From: Agapetus fuscipes | Taxonomy: Eukaryota; Arthropoda; Insecta; Trichoptera; Glossosomatidae | DNA length: 64,000 nt | Assembly: GCA_951799405.1 (NCBI GenBank) | Contig: OX637342.1 | Coordinates: 4,526,001 to 4,590,000 of the forward strand | Direction of reading: 5' to 3' | Shown: positions 8,536-19,159 of the stretch, one piece after another | Layout of the letters: each line of letters begins with the position of its first letter | How positions within the stretch are numbered: position 1 is the stretch's first letter | Position numbers and translations under genes: made by a program | Notes under the pieces: model-generated | What the model saw: only the letters and a program-made list of their open reading frames with translations | The model's database searches: none | What the model was told of the DNA's origin: nothing

Positions 8536-9273
8536 ATGTTAAGGGCGGCTGAAATCAAAACTCACCAACCCGCTAGGCAAGCGTGGTGTTTTAATGCCAA
8601 AAACCTTCCAAAAACCAACCAACCAATGCCTTCGAATTTTCAAATACAAGTACCCCAGGTGAGTAGAGCATGTAGCTCAGAATCTCACACCGGCGCAAAA
8701 CCGGTCTGCCTCGAGGATTCTGGGGGAGGCAAAAAGTCGAAAAATTGTTACATCAAAGACATCAAAATAGCGACATATAATATCAGAACCATGAGACAAG
8801 AAGAGGACAAAATAAGACTGGAGGAAGAATTGAGACATATCAAATGGGATGTCTTGGGAATTAGCGAGACAAGACTAAAAGGAGAAGAATCGGTAACACT
8901 TCCATCAGGACATATACTGTTTAGAAATAACTCACAATCCTCGGCTGGAGGAGTCGCCATCATGATAAATAAAAACATTAAGAATAAAATAACTAAAATG
9001 ATTAGTATATCACCCAGGGTACTATACGTAGTCCTGGAAATAAATAAAAAGTTTAAAATACAAATCATACAGGCCTATGCTCCCACAAGTACAGCAGATG
9101 ATGAAGAAATAGAAACATTTTATGAAGATATCACAGGGGCAAAAAACATGGAAAAGGCTAGGTTAACAATCTTAATGGGTGACTTTAATGCTAAGGTTGG
9201 AGAGAAAAAACAAGGAGACCCAGAATATATCGGAATGTTCGACTTGGCAAAAGAAATGAGAGAGAATGAATGA
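8536..9273 (+). CDS. RTE endonuclease (EEP/APE-like), N-terminal part, frameshifted
   Basis: The frame encodes an exonuclease-endonuclease-phosphatase fold. From about residue 75 are KIATYNIRTM (Asn), GISETRL (catalytic Glu), QAYAPTS, and MGDFNAKVG (Asp/Asn pair). It ends prematurely after a run MRENE because of the 31-bp duplication; the rest of the domain (NEIDYIFTDN and the SDHRLV His) lies in the next frame. The true start is uncertain; the ATG at 8536 is only the first in frame. It nicks target DNA for target-primed reverse transcription. Confidence 0.85.
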   Translation: MLRAAEIKTHQPARQAWCFNAKNLPKTNQPMPSNFQIQVPQVSRACSSESHTGAKPVCLEDSGGGKKSKNCYIKDIKIATYNIRTMRQEEDKIRLEEELRHIKWDVLGISETRLKGEESVTLPSGHILFRNNSQSSAGGVAIMINKNIKNKITKMISISPRVLYVVLEINKKFKIQIIQAYAPTSTADDEEIETFYEDITGAKNMEKARLTILMGDFNAKVGEKKQGDPEYIGMFDLAKEMRENE

Positions 9274-9299
9274 CTTGGCAAAAGAAATGAGAGAGGAGA
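9241..9299 (+). repeat. 31-bp tandem duplication disrupting the RTE ORF
   Basis: gacttggcaaaagaaatgag begins at both 9241 and 9272. The second copy continues in the frame that RTE relatives use (LGKRNERGE). The first copy is read out of that frame and ends in TGA. Confidence 0.85.
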
Positions 9300-11613
9300 A
9301 ACTCTCGTGGAATACCTTCAAAGCGAACAACTCTACTGTACAAATACATTTTTCAAAAAACAAAACCAAAGAAAATGGACTTGGAAGAGCCCAGATGGCA
9401 AGACAAAAAACGAGATTGATTATATTTTCACAGACAACTTAAAAACTTGCAAAGACGTATCAGTTTTAAACCGTTTTGATACGGGCAGCGATCATAGACT
9501 AGTAAGAGCAACATTTAAGATAAACACTAAGACTGAGAGATATAATATCGTAAATAAAAAGAACAAAAAACAACCCACAGTGGAAATGATCAAGCACCAA
9601 AGGGCAACATTTAATACAAAAATGAAAGACAAATTGGAACCCCTAACAAATCTAAACAACATGGGATTAAACGACTTATCAGAAAAGATTACTTCAGATT
9701 TTCAAACAGTCGTAAAGACTCTTTCATTTAAGCAGAAAAATAAAATTAACAAACTATCTGCAAATACAATAACACTTATGGAAAAAAGAAAAAGTATGGG
9801 CAGAGACACCATCGAATATAAAGAAATAAATAAAACAATCAAAAGAGAGGTGAGAAAGGATCTACGAAAATTTAATAACGAGCTTATTACAAAGACAATA
9901 GAGTCAAACAAAAATATGAAGGTTTTAAGGAGAAATAACGCGGAAGGAAAGAAAAATATTACTAAAGTGAAAGACAAAAATGGCAGGACATTAAACGATA
10001 AGGCCGAGATCACTGGAGCGATTCATGAATTCTACACTGACCTATATACATCTAAAACACAAAATATAAACCAATCACAAAATACCGTAATACCTAACGT
10101 GGGATCAGAAGATGTACCAGAAATAACTCACGAGGAGATGGAAAATGCTCTAAAATACATGAAGAAAAATAAAGCTCCAGGAGAAGACAAAATTACAAAT
10201 GATATTTTAAAGATGGGCTGCAAAAAATTAAATGAAGCCGTGAAAATACTTCTAAATAAATGCATTGAATTAAAAGCCATACCAGAAAACTGGCAAAATG
10301 CTGAAGTGGTACTATTATTCAAAAAAGGAGATCCGGAAGATTTGGAGAATTATCGACCAATAAGCTTACTGTCCCACCTGTATAAATTGCTTACAAAGAT
10401 CTTAACAAATCGTTTAACACAAAAACTTGACATGTACCAACCGGTTGAACAAGCAGGGTTTAGAAAGGGTTTTGGAACAACTGATCACATCCAGACTGTC
10501 CGTTTACTGATTGAGAAGACAACTGAATACAAAATCCCAATTCATCTGGCTTTTGTGGACTACAAAAAAGCTTTCGATTCTGTAGAACCATGGGCTATCA
10601 TACAGGCTCTAAACGACGCAAGAATCGACTCCAGATATTCAAGGCTCATTAAATTTATATATGATCATGCCACAATGGATATTAAACTAGACGACGAAAC
10701 AAGAACTGATAAAATAAACATTAAGCGAGGAGTTCGACAAGGGGACACTATATCTCCTAAATTGTTTACGCTGGCCCTGGAGAATATTTTTAAAATGATG
10801 AATTGGGACAACAAAGGGATCAAAATTGATGGAGTTTACCTGAACCACCTCCGTTTTGCCGACGACATAGTGCTTATAAGCAAAGACATCGAAGAGCTGA
10901 AGAGTATGATCAAAGAACTGCATGAAACCTCTCTGAAAATTGGTCTTGAAATGAACATCAGTAAAACAAAAATTATGAGCCCAACAAACGAAAGCCTAAA
11001 CATCAACAACAAACACATAGAGGCTGTAAATGAATATATCTACCTTGGACACAAGATCAAAATGGGAAAGGAAAACCAAACTGCAGAGATACCCAGACGA
11101 ATAGGATTGGGCTGGGCAGCTTTTGGAAAATTAAAGCACATACTCGAAAATAAAGACATCCCAATGAACCTAAAGAGAAAGATCTACGAGACTTGCATCC
11201 TCCCTGTGACAACATATGGCCTAGAAACCATCTCGCTAACCGCAGTGAGCGTCCATAAATTAAAGTGCTCACAACGATCCATGGAAAGACGGATGTTGGG
11301 AATAAGTCTTAAAGATAGAAAAAGAAACGAAGACATCAGACACCTAACAAAAGTCACAGACATCATGGATCGTATTGCAAAACTAAAATGGCAATGGGCA
11401 GGCCATATGGCAAGACGAGATGACAACCGATGGGCAACGAAAATCCTCAAGTGGCGACCATGGGAAGATAAAAGAAGCGTCGGCAGACCACAAAAAAGAT
11501 GGTCAGATGACATTGTTCCAGTCGCGGGGCGGAAATGGATTCAGAGGGCACAGGATAGAAAGGAGTGGAGAAACATGGAAGAGGCCTATATCCAGCAGTG
11601 GAGAGATGGCTAA
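9274..11613 (+). CDS. RTE endonuclease C-terminus plus reverse transcriptase
   Basis: The frame opens at 9274, just after a TGA, and is intact to 11613 (about 779 codons). It carries the end of the endonuclease (EIDYIFTDN, SDHRLVRATF), then an RT with NYRPISLLSHLYKLLTKIL, EQAGFRKGF, AFVDYKKAFDSV, the RQGDTISPKLF block and the catalytic FADD at about 10855. The C-terminal region (GHMARRDDNRWA, GRPQKRWSDD, WRNMEEAYIQQW) is typical of RTE. In the intact ancestor it was one ORF with the preceding segment. Confidence 0.9.
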   Translation, partial: LGKRNERGETLVEYLQSEQLYCTNTFFKKQNQRKWTWKSPDGKTKNEIDYIFTDNLKTCKDVSVLNRFDTGSDHRLVRATFKINTKTERYNIVNKKNKKQPTVEMIKHQRATFNTKMKDKLEPLTNLNNMGLNDLSEKITSDFQTVVKTLSFKQKNKINKLSANTITLMEKRKSMGRDTIEYKEINKTIKREVRKDLRKFNNELITKTIESNKNMKVLRRNNAEGKKNITKVKDKNGRTLNDKAEITGAIHEFYTDLYTSKTQNINQSQNTVIPNVGSEDVPEITHEEMENALKYMKKNKAPGEDKITNDILKMGCKKLNEAVKILLNKCIELKAIPENWQNAEVVLLFKKGDPEDLENYRPISLLSHLYKLLTKILTNRLTQKLDMYQPVEQAGFRKGFGTTDHIQTVRLLIEKTTEYKIPIHLAFVDYKKAFDSVEPWAIIQALNDARIDSRYSRLIKFIYDHATMDIKLDDETRTDKINIKRGVRQGDTISPKLFTLALENIFKMMNWDNKGIKIDGVYLNHLRFADDIVLISKDIEELKSMIKELHETSLKIGLEMNISKTKIMSPTNESLNINNKHIEAVNEYIYLGHKIKMGKENQTAEIPRRIGLGWAAFGKLKHILENKDIPMNLKRKIYETCILPVTTYGLETISLTAVSVHKLKCSQRSMERRMLGISLKDRKRNEDIRHLTKVTDIMDRIAKLKWQWAGHMARRDDNRWATKILKWRPWEDKRSVGRPQKRWSDDIVPVAGRKWIQRAQDRKEWRNMEEAYIQQWRDG

Positions 11614-11627
11614 GGAAGAAGAAGAAG

Positions 11628-11860
11628 ATGAGGCTGACCTTACATATCCTGTGAAAAAAGATTCACTTTTGCAATGTCAACCCTGTTTCAGGGAAATTGC
11701 AGGGCTTATATTCTTTTAAGGTTTGAATTTAATTTCTACGTACAAATTTCGCATTTGTAAGTGTGAACTTACATGTGTCTGTGTGTGGGCATGCATTTAA
11801 CATGAACTATCTCTGCGACTTAGATTATAGATATTAAATGTATGTTTAAAAGCAGAAACG
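11628..11860 (+). repeat. Family C repeat, right part after RTE insertion
   Basis: Continues the copy broken at 7998: a diverged Cgtttcagggaa block, gcagggcttat, and the end cgacttagattatag. The interval 11861-12410 is AT-rich with nothing else recognised. Confidence 0.8.
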
Positions 11861-12418
11861 GATAAGTTCGCTCTTACACATGCCGCATGTGTATCTGCAT
11901 AAATTAATTAATAACCTTTAAATTTGTTTCATTTAATATCATTTCATCAACTGTTGAATAGCAAAATGAATAACTAAAAAGTTAATAGCTTTGTTTTATG
12001 AACAATAACGTTATCAAATTCATTTAATTAAAAACAAAAGTTAATTAATGTTTTTTGTCTAGCACGTTAATAGAATTGTTCTAGATAAAGATCACTGATT
12101 ATTGTTATTAGTGTCTTGTTCTAGGAATGAAAAAAAAATTAAACAATGATTGCCTAACGTTTCGTATGAGTTATAGTTTAATGTGTAGACGTTTTAATTG
12201 CACAAATCGCATCAAGTCATTGTCATAACAGATTTGCGTAGGAACGTTGCCAATTATTTTTTGCAAATCTATCTCTGAATGAAACAGCATTACGTAAGCT
12301 AAAGATTTATTTAACAAATACGAGTATATACAGGACTGACAGTGAAACACCAAAACGTCACAATACACATAACATTGCAGACATAATAGAACAATACACA
12401 GATACATTAATCTACGCA

Positions 12419-12706
12419 TCCATACGTCGTTCTAATATACATACAGACTCTGATAGTAAGCTATCCACACCAGTTGTAAATATATCCAGGTGTGGGGCTG
12501 AGGAGGCCAGAGTATTGAGCAGCGACAGCGCACGAACTACCCAAGACTGACAGAGAACATTGGTTCGGCAGACGGGGATCGTGAAAAGATCATGACTTCT
12601 TGCTCTATTATAATTGCTGGGGGCGTAACGCTGTAGAGTCCGTCCCAGCAGGGGCGAGCAATCAATTTTTCGACGAAGTAAGTTAATTATAAATTTGAGA
12701 AGGGCC
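12419..12706 (-). pseudogene. Non-LTR retrotransposon RT C-terminal relic (tentative)
   Basis: A 98-codon minus-strand frame includes NYNRARSHDLFTIPVCRTN followed by RALSLLNTLASSAPHLDIF. This order (Arg-rich, LF.IP.CRT, then a leucine-rich LLN stretch) resembles C-terminal ends of insect LINE RTs. There are no upstream RT motifs, so it would be 5'-truncated. Identification is by general resemblance only. 12720-13060 holds nothing I can name. Confidence 0.45.
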
Positions 12707-13059
12707 ATATCTCGTCTTAACTCTAATGAATAGAATCCAAGCTGACCATAAAGAAACTTGTGGGGATAAGGGGAAAGGGATAATACCCAAAGTTGTTTTT
12801 ATAGAGGTGCCTTAAAAATTATTTTAGCACCTGTTATATAATCAGAATATAATAGAACTCATAAGGAAGATGACTGTAATACAAGTATAACACTTTACGT
12901 TTAATGACTCAAACATGGTGGCTTACAGAAAATGTTACGCTCTATAGAGGCACTGCTTTAATTTTCGTACAGTTTTTGGTAAACATTATGATTGAGCTTA
13001 AACGTTAAATTTTATAATTATGATTCTTTAAAGATTATTATGCATTCATTTAGATCTTT

Positions 13060-13312
13060 GGTTTATAAGTTGATATGAGACTGACCAACCATACTGTAAA
13101 AATTGGTACACTTTGCCAATACCTATCACCCCTATGGAAGGTCGACAATAATTGCAGGGCTTTTGTTAATTTGAGATTGGGTTTTTAGGTTGTAAGTCCA
13201 CATGCGGCATGTTAAAGCGCGAATATACTTGTGTCTGCTTGTTAGAATGCATGGAATATGAATCTTAAATGTAATACACCTTTGCGACTTAATGCACTCA
13301 AGATATTAAAAC
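13060..13312 (+). repeat. Family C repeat copy
   Basis: Diverged copy: taagttgatatgagactgac at the 5' end, ggaaggtcgacaataattgc in the middle, ccacatgcggcatgtt, and tgcgactta at the end. The TTAGA tail is lost. Confidence 0.8.
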
Positions 13313-13384
13313 CAACTTGTCAAGAAAAACTTCGTTATTATTTTTGTTTTATTAATTTAAAAAATGTGTACTATTGTAATGTTT

Positions 13385-13522
13385 GCTGAAGTTGTTGGCG
13401 CAAGGCCGCCCCCCTTACCTGTAAAAATAAATAGGTTCCACTCGCCACATGCGAAACCTTTTGGGGATAGCGCGGCAAGAATTTGCACTATGTGTAGCTT
13501 TAGTTGCGTTGTATATATGTAC
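13385..13522 (+). mobile_element. SINE-A fragment (3' half)
   Basis: Carries the SINE-A body gttggcgcaaggccg, cctgtaaaaataaataggtt, cgccacatgcgaaacc, gcggcaagaa and tagctttagttgcg. The tRNA-like head is absent (5'-truncated). Confidence 0.8.
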
Positions 13523-13620
13523 ATTGGTCCAGTACACATAGAAACATTGCTCATGTGAAATTACTTCGGTTGGAGATAAGACAAACAAGCAATACGGAGA
13601 CGTTATATCTGTCTTACTTA

Positions 13621-13782
13621 TTATGCTCAAACCCTCCTCGTACCCGTCCTGTATGTATGTGTCAGAAGGACCCACAGCACATGGACGCTCATGCAAAGCT
13701 ATATATTTTCTCAAGTGACGAAAGGCCTTCCCGTGAAGTGAAAGCAACGGCACGACAAAACAAGAACCTCTAGGTCAGAGGC
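13621..13782 (+). repeat. Dispersed repeat G, empty-site copy
   Basis: Direct repeat of 14342-14740. Shared blocks include tgtatgtatgtgtcagaagg, cacagcacatggacgctcat, ggccttcccgtgaagt, and aacctctaggtcagag. It reads straight through gctatatattttctcaag where the second copy carries a MITE. 13790-14340 is otherwise unassigned. Confidence 0.8.
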
Positions 13783-14341
13783 GTGCCCATGACTCTAAAA
13801 GTAAATGGTTCGATGCTACTGAAGCTAGCTACATGTCTGAGGAATAACAAGAAGTTAACACCAACGCGCGTCCACGAAGACAACGAAGATCGCCGCGGCG
13901 CTTTGATAACTCGCCTTGAGGATGCTTTCTGCTCGTGAAAGCGAAACGTCGGCAGATGTAGGAACTGCAAATAAAACATGATCAAACCCGAAACACAAAA
14001 ACGTTTTTTTAAGAAGAATAACGTTATTATAAATATGTAACGAGTATATATGTGTACGACTGGGCTATAAAACGTTTAAAATTCTATGCCCACACATTAC
14101 ACGGTTCGTATATTACTTTACCCTTTGACGTTTGCAATACAAGCAACATTTCGAACAACTTTCACCAGCCTAATGCAAATAGTAAAGTCGATTGAAATTT
14201 GAGAATAATCGCCACTTGGCCAAGGTTGCTCGCTAGTGTGAACAAACGTTTGCGACAGCTAATGTTGCCTGATTAAAAAAATGATTGTTCTTTTATGCAA
14301 TCCATCATAAATAATGCGCACTATATACGGTCACAGATGTA

Positions 14342-14768
14342 TGCTCAAAACGCTCCTCAAAATGATGTCCTGTATGTATGTGTCAGAAGGACCCACAGCA
14401 CATGGACGCTCATACAAAGCTATATGAGGCTATCAGGGCAATAGTGGTGTAATCCACAATTCCGGTTAAGTGTCGTTTTTGTGTATTATTCATTCCTTAT
14501 CATAGTACAAAACCATGTCTCTGGCACCATCTCCTTTTCAATAGCTAAACTATCTTACACCACTTCTGATTTGGTAGATACTATAATAAGGAATGAAAAT
14601 TACGCCAAAATACCACTTAACCGGAATTGTGGATAACACCACTATGGCCCTGATAGCCTCATATATTTTCTCAAGTGGCGGAAGGCCTTCCCGTGAAGTA
14701 AAAGCAACGGCACGACAAAACAAAAACCTCTAGGTCAGAGTAAGTAAATAGTTCGATGTTACTGAATT
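14342..14768 (+). repeat. Dispersed repeat G, filled-site copy with MITE
   Basis: Same blocks as 13621-13782, interrupted at the ATAT of gctatatatt by the MITE at 14426-14660. Confidence 0.8.
14426..14660. mobile_element. MITE with ~47-bp terminal inverted repeats and ATAT target duplication
   Basis: A 235-bp insertion. It starts gaggctatcagggcaatagt and ends with the near-complement ctatggccctgatagcctc. The inverted repeats continue inward through an aattccggttaagtg block. ATAT flanks it at 14422-14425 and 14661-14664. The paralogue at 13621-13782 is the exact empty site. There is no ORF, so it depends on a transposase in trans; the superfamily is not assigned. Confidence 0.88.
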
Positions 14769-14831
14769 TAATAGCATACCTCGGGTGGCACTCCTTGTGA
14801 GATTGTTGCTAGATCACCAGTAGCGTGAAAA

Positions 14832-15062
14832 ATGATGAAGATAAGATGTGTGACATTTTTACATTTAGATCTCGTACAAGCAAGAAAATATGAATGGTCT
14901 ATTATCCAATTCTTGGTAAGACGAACAAGAGGTCGCCCAGGAACTTCATACTTCAAGGATGTGAAGCGGCTCATGGATGTCTCCTCCTATTTGCATCTCA
15001 AGAGGATGGCAGCAGACAGAGACAAATGGGCAATGGCTGACACAACAAGGCGCTTCCTTTAG
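14832..15062 (+). pseudogene. LINE RT C-terminal relic
   Basis: The frame ends GRPGTSYFKDVKRLMDVSSY ... RMAADRDKWAMADTTRRFL, followed by a short A-rich run at 15074-15086. This GRP..(K)R...ADR..W pattern is the C-terminal end of many insect LINE ORF2 proteins. The copy is 5'-truncated. Confidence 0.65.
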
Positions 15063-15082
15063 AAGATGATCGCAAAAAAAAA

Positions 15083-15418
15083 AAAACGCAACTAAGCTAC
15101 ACAAATAGTGTAACTTCTTGCCGCGTTATCCCCGAAGGGGTCGCATGTGGCGAGTTGAACCTTTTTATTTTTACAGGTAAGGGGGCCGGCCTTACGCCAA
15201 CCACTTCAGTTGAAGTGGGGGTTTCCCAGCTTCCGAGGGGGCTGGTACTCATTTCTTGTGAAGGCTGAGTAAACCTTGCCGGTATTTTATTTTGAGGTTT
15301 GAAATAAACACCGAAACGGGAAATCATTTCTGACACCCTTGGTGGGATTCGAACCCGAGCTCACGGCATGGAATGCAAGCACTCTACCAACTGAGCTATC
15401 GACCGGACTAAAGATGAT
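15083..15418 (-). mobile_element. SINE-A, full-length tRNA-derived SINE
   Basis: In minus orientation a tRNA-like head starts near 15416 with gtcgatagctcagttggtag (A box TAGCTCAGTTGG), and the B box is gggttcgaatcccacc. A roughly 250-bp body follows (tttcccgtttcggtgttta, gtttactcagccttcac, aagtggttggcgtaaggcc) and it ends near ttagttgcg. It resembles a tRNA only in the first 75 bp, with continuous unrelated body, so it is a SINE and not a tRNA gene. The anticodon family was not assigned. Confidence 0.9.
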
Positions 15419-15461
15419 GATGATGATTATCCGATTATTTTTTCATTAACCGAATGCATAA

Positions 15462-15645
15462 ATGTTACAGGGAAGGACGGCAAGAGTTGCAGGGTGTATG
15501 GTCATTTGAGATTTGGTTTTTATGTTGTAGGCTCACATGAGGCATGTGCAAGCGCAAACTTGTACATGTCTGGTTGTGAGAATGCATGTAATGTAAATCT
15601 CCAATGTAACATATCTTTGCAACTTAGATTAGATTAGATTAGATA
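15462..15645 (+). repeat. Family C repeat, 5'-truncated
   Basis: Starts within cagggaaggacggcaagagt and ends with the simple tail ttagattagattagatta. 5' truncation is typical of retroposed sequence. Confidence 0.85.
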
Positions 15646-15675
15646 AATAATACTGTCTATAGACGAGAATTTCAA

Positions 15676-15765
15676 CATATTTTTTAAGGAATCCTGAGCG
15701 AGAGACTTCCTAGATTTCAAAGACTCGTGCCGCGAAGGTGCGGTTGGTGTATTGATCCTTTCTTG
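15676..15765 (-). repeat. Fragment of LINE-D 3' end
   Basis: tttttaaggaatcctgagcg with gccgcgaaggtgcggttgg matches the 3' end block of LINE-D (27000-27232), which reads aaggaatcctgtgcaggagg. 15770-16370 is AT-rich with nothing recognised. Confidence 0.5.
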
Positions 15766-16377
15766 CAGAGCTGTTAATCCGAAATCCGGAAAATGCTTCA
15801 TATCTCAAAGCAAGATCTTTTCAAAACGAAGAATTCTTTGTTCGCAATTCAAAAAACAACTGTTAACTGTCAAAAATAGGAAGCCGCACGCAAATATGGC
15901 ACGCTTGAGTGACAGCCTAGAGCGCTCATACCACAATGACTGCTCCATATAAAGCTACATGCAAATAATTACTCCATCTTGATTGATAATTCTTACTATG
16001 TACTCATATGTAGAAGATCAAGATATAAAGTGTACATTAAAAATATCCAGGTGCATATTTTACAGGTATTAATTGTAGAAAGCTGATTATGTTTTGAAAT
16101 AATTAATTTGGATCTTATTAAAGTAGGTATGACTAATATTTGTTTAAAATTTGTTCATACTTACATATTTACTTGTACTTGAAGCTTGTACCTACTTTTC
16201 ATCAATTAATAATTTAATTATTTATTGTTAATGAATAAGACATAGTAAATTAAAGATCCAAGAACCGTCTTTCCACACAATAAAAAAATGTGAACTTATA
16301 ATGTGCAGTCATATTTTAATAAGTTGAATTTTATCAAATTAAGTACAATGGACTTTCACTGTCTGAACCACCAAGCC

Positions 16378-17045
16378 CTCACGAATATAATATCTTAAAA
16401 TTATTATTCACCCGTTTTTTTTCTATGTTAGATATATCTAATCTACTATTTTGTATATTCTGTGTGTGGATGTCAAGGTCCTCCACATCCTTCTGGCTGC
16501 GCCCGCCACCCAGGGCGGTCCATTCAGTGCTACAAGTCAGTGGAGGGAAAACTTTTTTAATGGGGGGCATGGTCGGGATTTTGTCGGTCGCTGGTGATGG
16601 ATGGAAGCTTGCAGTGAAAGAGTTGTTTTTTTTTGCTTGATATGTAGAACTTTATTACAGAGTTTATTTTTACAAGAAGACTGGTGACAAGAGAAGAACT
16701 GTTGGTACAAGAGAAGAACAAGAGAAGAACACACAAAAAGGAAGAACCATGGCTTTTATATCACGTCCTTCCAACCTCACTAAATCTTGTGACAACAATA
16801 TCTAATTCCCACCAATCGAAAGTGTCGGCCAATCAAAACGTCGTGACGTCAGACCATAAACAATTTGAGGTTGCTAAATTCACTACATATATCTTTTTAT
16901 TTACCTACCATAATATAAATTATCTATCATTACATAAAATCACTCTAATATAGACATTGTGTTTATTATTGAAATACTTGAAATACCACTTGACACTGGC
17001 GCCCCCGCTGTACGTGGAAATTCGCCATGAAGAAGAAGAAGATTA
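16378..17045 (+). repeat. Possible LTR remnant followed by PBS-like sequence
   Basis: A segment with moderate GC (gcgcccgccacccagggcgg) is followed at 16992 by tggcgcccccgctgtacgtg, resembling the TGGCGCC start of retroviral-type primer-binding sites. It then ends in a GAA-rich tail (17032-17041). No partner LTR or coding region was seen. It could equally be an unrelated repeat. Confidence 0.25.
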
Positions 17046-17469
17046 ATTACTTGACTGTTTTGAACTAATGTTATTTTTATACACTCCCATATTTTCTCAA
17101 ACAGGGCAAAAAAGCTGAAGAAATTTCAGAGGAGGGCCAGAATTATTGTAAAAATTGCATTTTGTGCCAAATTTTATATCATATAAGAACATACCAACAT
17201 TTAACACTTAACAAATGTTAAAAATTACAATTTAACTTTGATTCAAAGGCCCATGGTAGGCGTGTATGACATATGAAATTGCTTTTGATTTGCCATGATA
17301 TTTTCGAATGCAGGTTCAAGCTGTGACGAAGTACCTTTCAGCAGCGCGAAAAGGTGGTCATCAGTAAGTCGGTGTCTGATTGAGTTTTTCCGCAATTTCA
17401 TAGTTGAATCATGAACTACGCGGCTAGTCTGACCGTCAAAATATATTTTATCGCGGGCCATGACAGAAG

Positions 17470-17790
17470 CATGACAGGAAAAACTCTGAATGATAGAGTT
17501 AGGAATGAATTGGTTAATAAAGAATGTAAGCTGAAAGAAGATGTGAAAGTTAAGGTACAAAATAATGTGATGAGATGGTTTGGGCATGTGGAAAGAATGA
17601 ATGATGATAGACTGACAAAGTATATATACAAATGAAGTGTGAAATGAAAAAGAGGTAAGGGACGACCGAGAAAAGTATGGAGTGATCAGATGAAAGAATG
17701 TGATAAAGAAAGTGAGAATAAAAGAACAAAATGCACGAAAAAGGTGATGGATATAAATTATAAATTAATTGAAAGAGGTATGTGAGGATA
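17470..17790 (+). pseudogene. LINE RT C-terminal relic with stop/frame lesions
   Basis: The frame reads LNDRVRNELVNKE...KVQNNVMRWFGHVERMNDDR, then after a stop at 17633 continues as KRGKGRPRKVWSDQMKECDK. The W.GHV.RM.DDR and GRPRK.W.DQ motifs are the C-terminal signature of insect LINE ORF2. The end at about 17780 is followed by a dispersed block (gccacccctagcggaatggt). 17850-18780 shows nothing further recognisable. Confidence 0.65.
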
Positions 17791-17860
17791 GGAACTCTTC
17801 AGAGGTTGTGGCCACCCCTAGCGGAATGGTAACAGAGTTACAGTTATAGTTGCAGTATAT
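17780..17860 (+). repeat. Dispersed repeat E
   Basis: gccacccctagcggaatggt with flanking agaggtt and aacagagttacagttatag. Inverted copy at 21670-21780 and a fragment at 7746-7780 (gccacccttagcgg). Probably the 3' end of the LINE just upstream. Too short to classify. Confidence 0.5.
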
Positions 17861-18784
17861 ACTATTCATGTTGAAGGGCCGGAGATGGCCCGCGGGCCGT
17901 ACTTTGCCCATCACTGCCCTACGTACTGTATACAGTATACGTAATGGTAAAATAATTACCTCTCTCGTATACGGACCACAAAACGTATTACGCGTCAGTT
18001 GTGCCTGCGGGCAGCATGACTCAATCCCTGCCTGGGTATGCGCCTCAGAAAATGTGTCAATGAGCATATTAATACCACACCGTGTAGTACCTACTATCTC
18101 ACCCGAGGTACAGTTCTACAGTCTTGCACTTGGCTATTACTTTTCGCGTTTTCTGAGCCGCCTTTGCTTTGTGTACCACTTGAGACAGTGCAGCATCACG
18201 GGAAGGCCTTCTGCCGCTTGCATCTCACTCTATTTCTGATGCATGTCCTCTGACACATCCCCGGATGGGATGTCCTAGGTCTGTAGTCCTGTGTTTACAC
18301 TTAAAAATCGTAAATGGAAGAAAAATCTGGAAAATCGACGATCGTAGTAAGGATGTTGCATCCTATTGGAAGTCCATATCGACTTGTAAAAGGAAGTATA
18401 AGCATAAGCGACGTTTTGGTCAAAAATGACTTATGAATGCTATCCTACTTAAAATTTTCCGCTCTTTCTAATACACTAACACTAACGATGATTTTTTTGT
18501 TGTTAGTGCCCAAGCAAACAACTGCGTTTCGAAGTATGGTTTTGGTGTAATCGACAAGATTTCGGCCTTTTTTGTCCTAAAGGCGCTTGTGACATAAAAA
18601 AATCGTAAAGCCACATTAATAGGAATGCCAATAAATGCCTTTATTTGTTATTTTTTTGAGCTGTTTTGATTTTAACGATATGATAAAAATAAAAAAGTTT
18701 TGCCATTTTTTTGCTATCTCAAACATTAAGCTGCTCTCCTGAACAATTTAGTTTTTGTCGCTTATTCCCTACTTCTTTTAACCG

Positions 18785-19102
18785 TTGATTTGGGAGGGAA
18801 AAAGGTTTAAAAACCAAGATCTGATCACTCTACCACACCAGGAGGTCCCTGGGTTCAATCTTCGGAGAGGACTGTGGACGACTTTCAATAGGGTGCGCAC
18901 AGAGCAAGGCCGTTGCAACTCCTTGCTTCACAAATGGGGATTAGCTCCATCTCCAGGGTGTGACTGTGGGGTGGAAAACCAGACTGTCCGGCACATAGTG
19001 GAGGAGTGCCCCATCAGAAGACACCCTCCTGGCCTGAAAGACCTCCACGAAGCCACGCCACGAGCAGTGAAGTGGATGAAGGGCTTAGATCTTCACCTCT
19101 AA
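18785..19102 (+). pseudogene. Non-LTR retrotransposon C-terminal Cys/His relic
   Basis: The frame has RTEQGRCNSLLHKWGLAP followed by CDCGVENQTVRHIVEECPIR. A CxCG...QT..H...EC block closes the ORF of several insect LINE clades (Jockey/I/R1-like). It is followed by an aagtaagtaagtaa tail at about 19150. The upstream RT is missing. Confidence 0.75.
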
Positions 19103-19159
19103 CGCGGCCCAATGGCCAATTAATTTATTGCAGTTGCCGGCCACACGCAAAGTAAGTAA

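Larger units (their letters stand above)
7999..11627 (+). mobile_element. RTE-type non-LTR retrotransposon (LINE), near full length
   Basis: A 3.63-kb LINE with a 5' UTR of about 0.5 kb, an apurinic endonuclease, an RT and a short (GAA)n-like 3' tail (ggaagaagaagaag). It is flanked by the perfect 14-bp duplication atgaggctgacctt (7985-7998 and 11628-11641). Overall protein style (KIATYNIRTM endonuclease, FADD RT, and a C terminus with GRP..RW.DDI...AGR.W...AQDR..WR..EEAY..QW) matches insect RTE elements. The copy is inactive because of a frame disruption near 9241-9272. Confidence 0.9.

Noticed and set aside
13770..13985. 71-codon minus ORF near aaagcgaaacgtcggcagat
   Set aside because: No protein features; the sequence looks like a repeat 3' end but I could not place it.
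15340..15418. tRNA gene on the minus strand (A and B boxes)
   Set aside because: The tRNA-like part is followed by the SINE-A body found in many copies; it is a SINE head.
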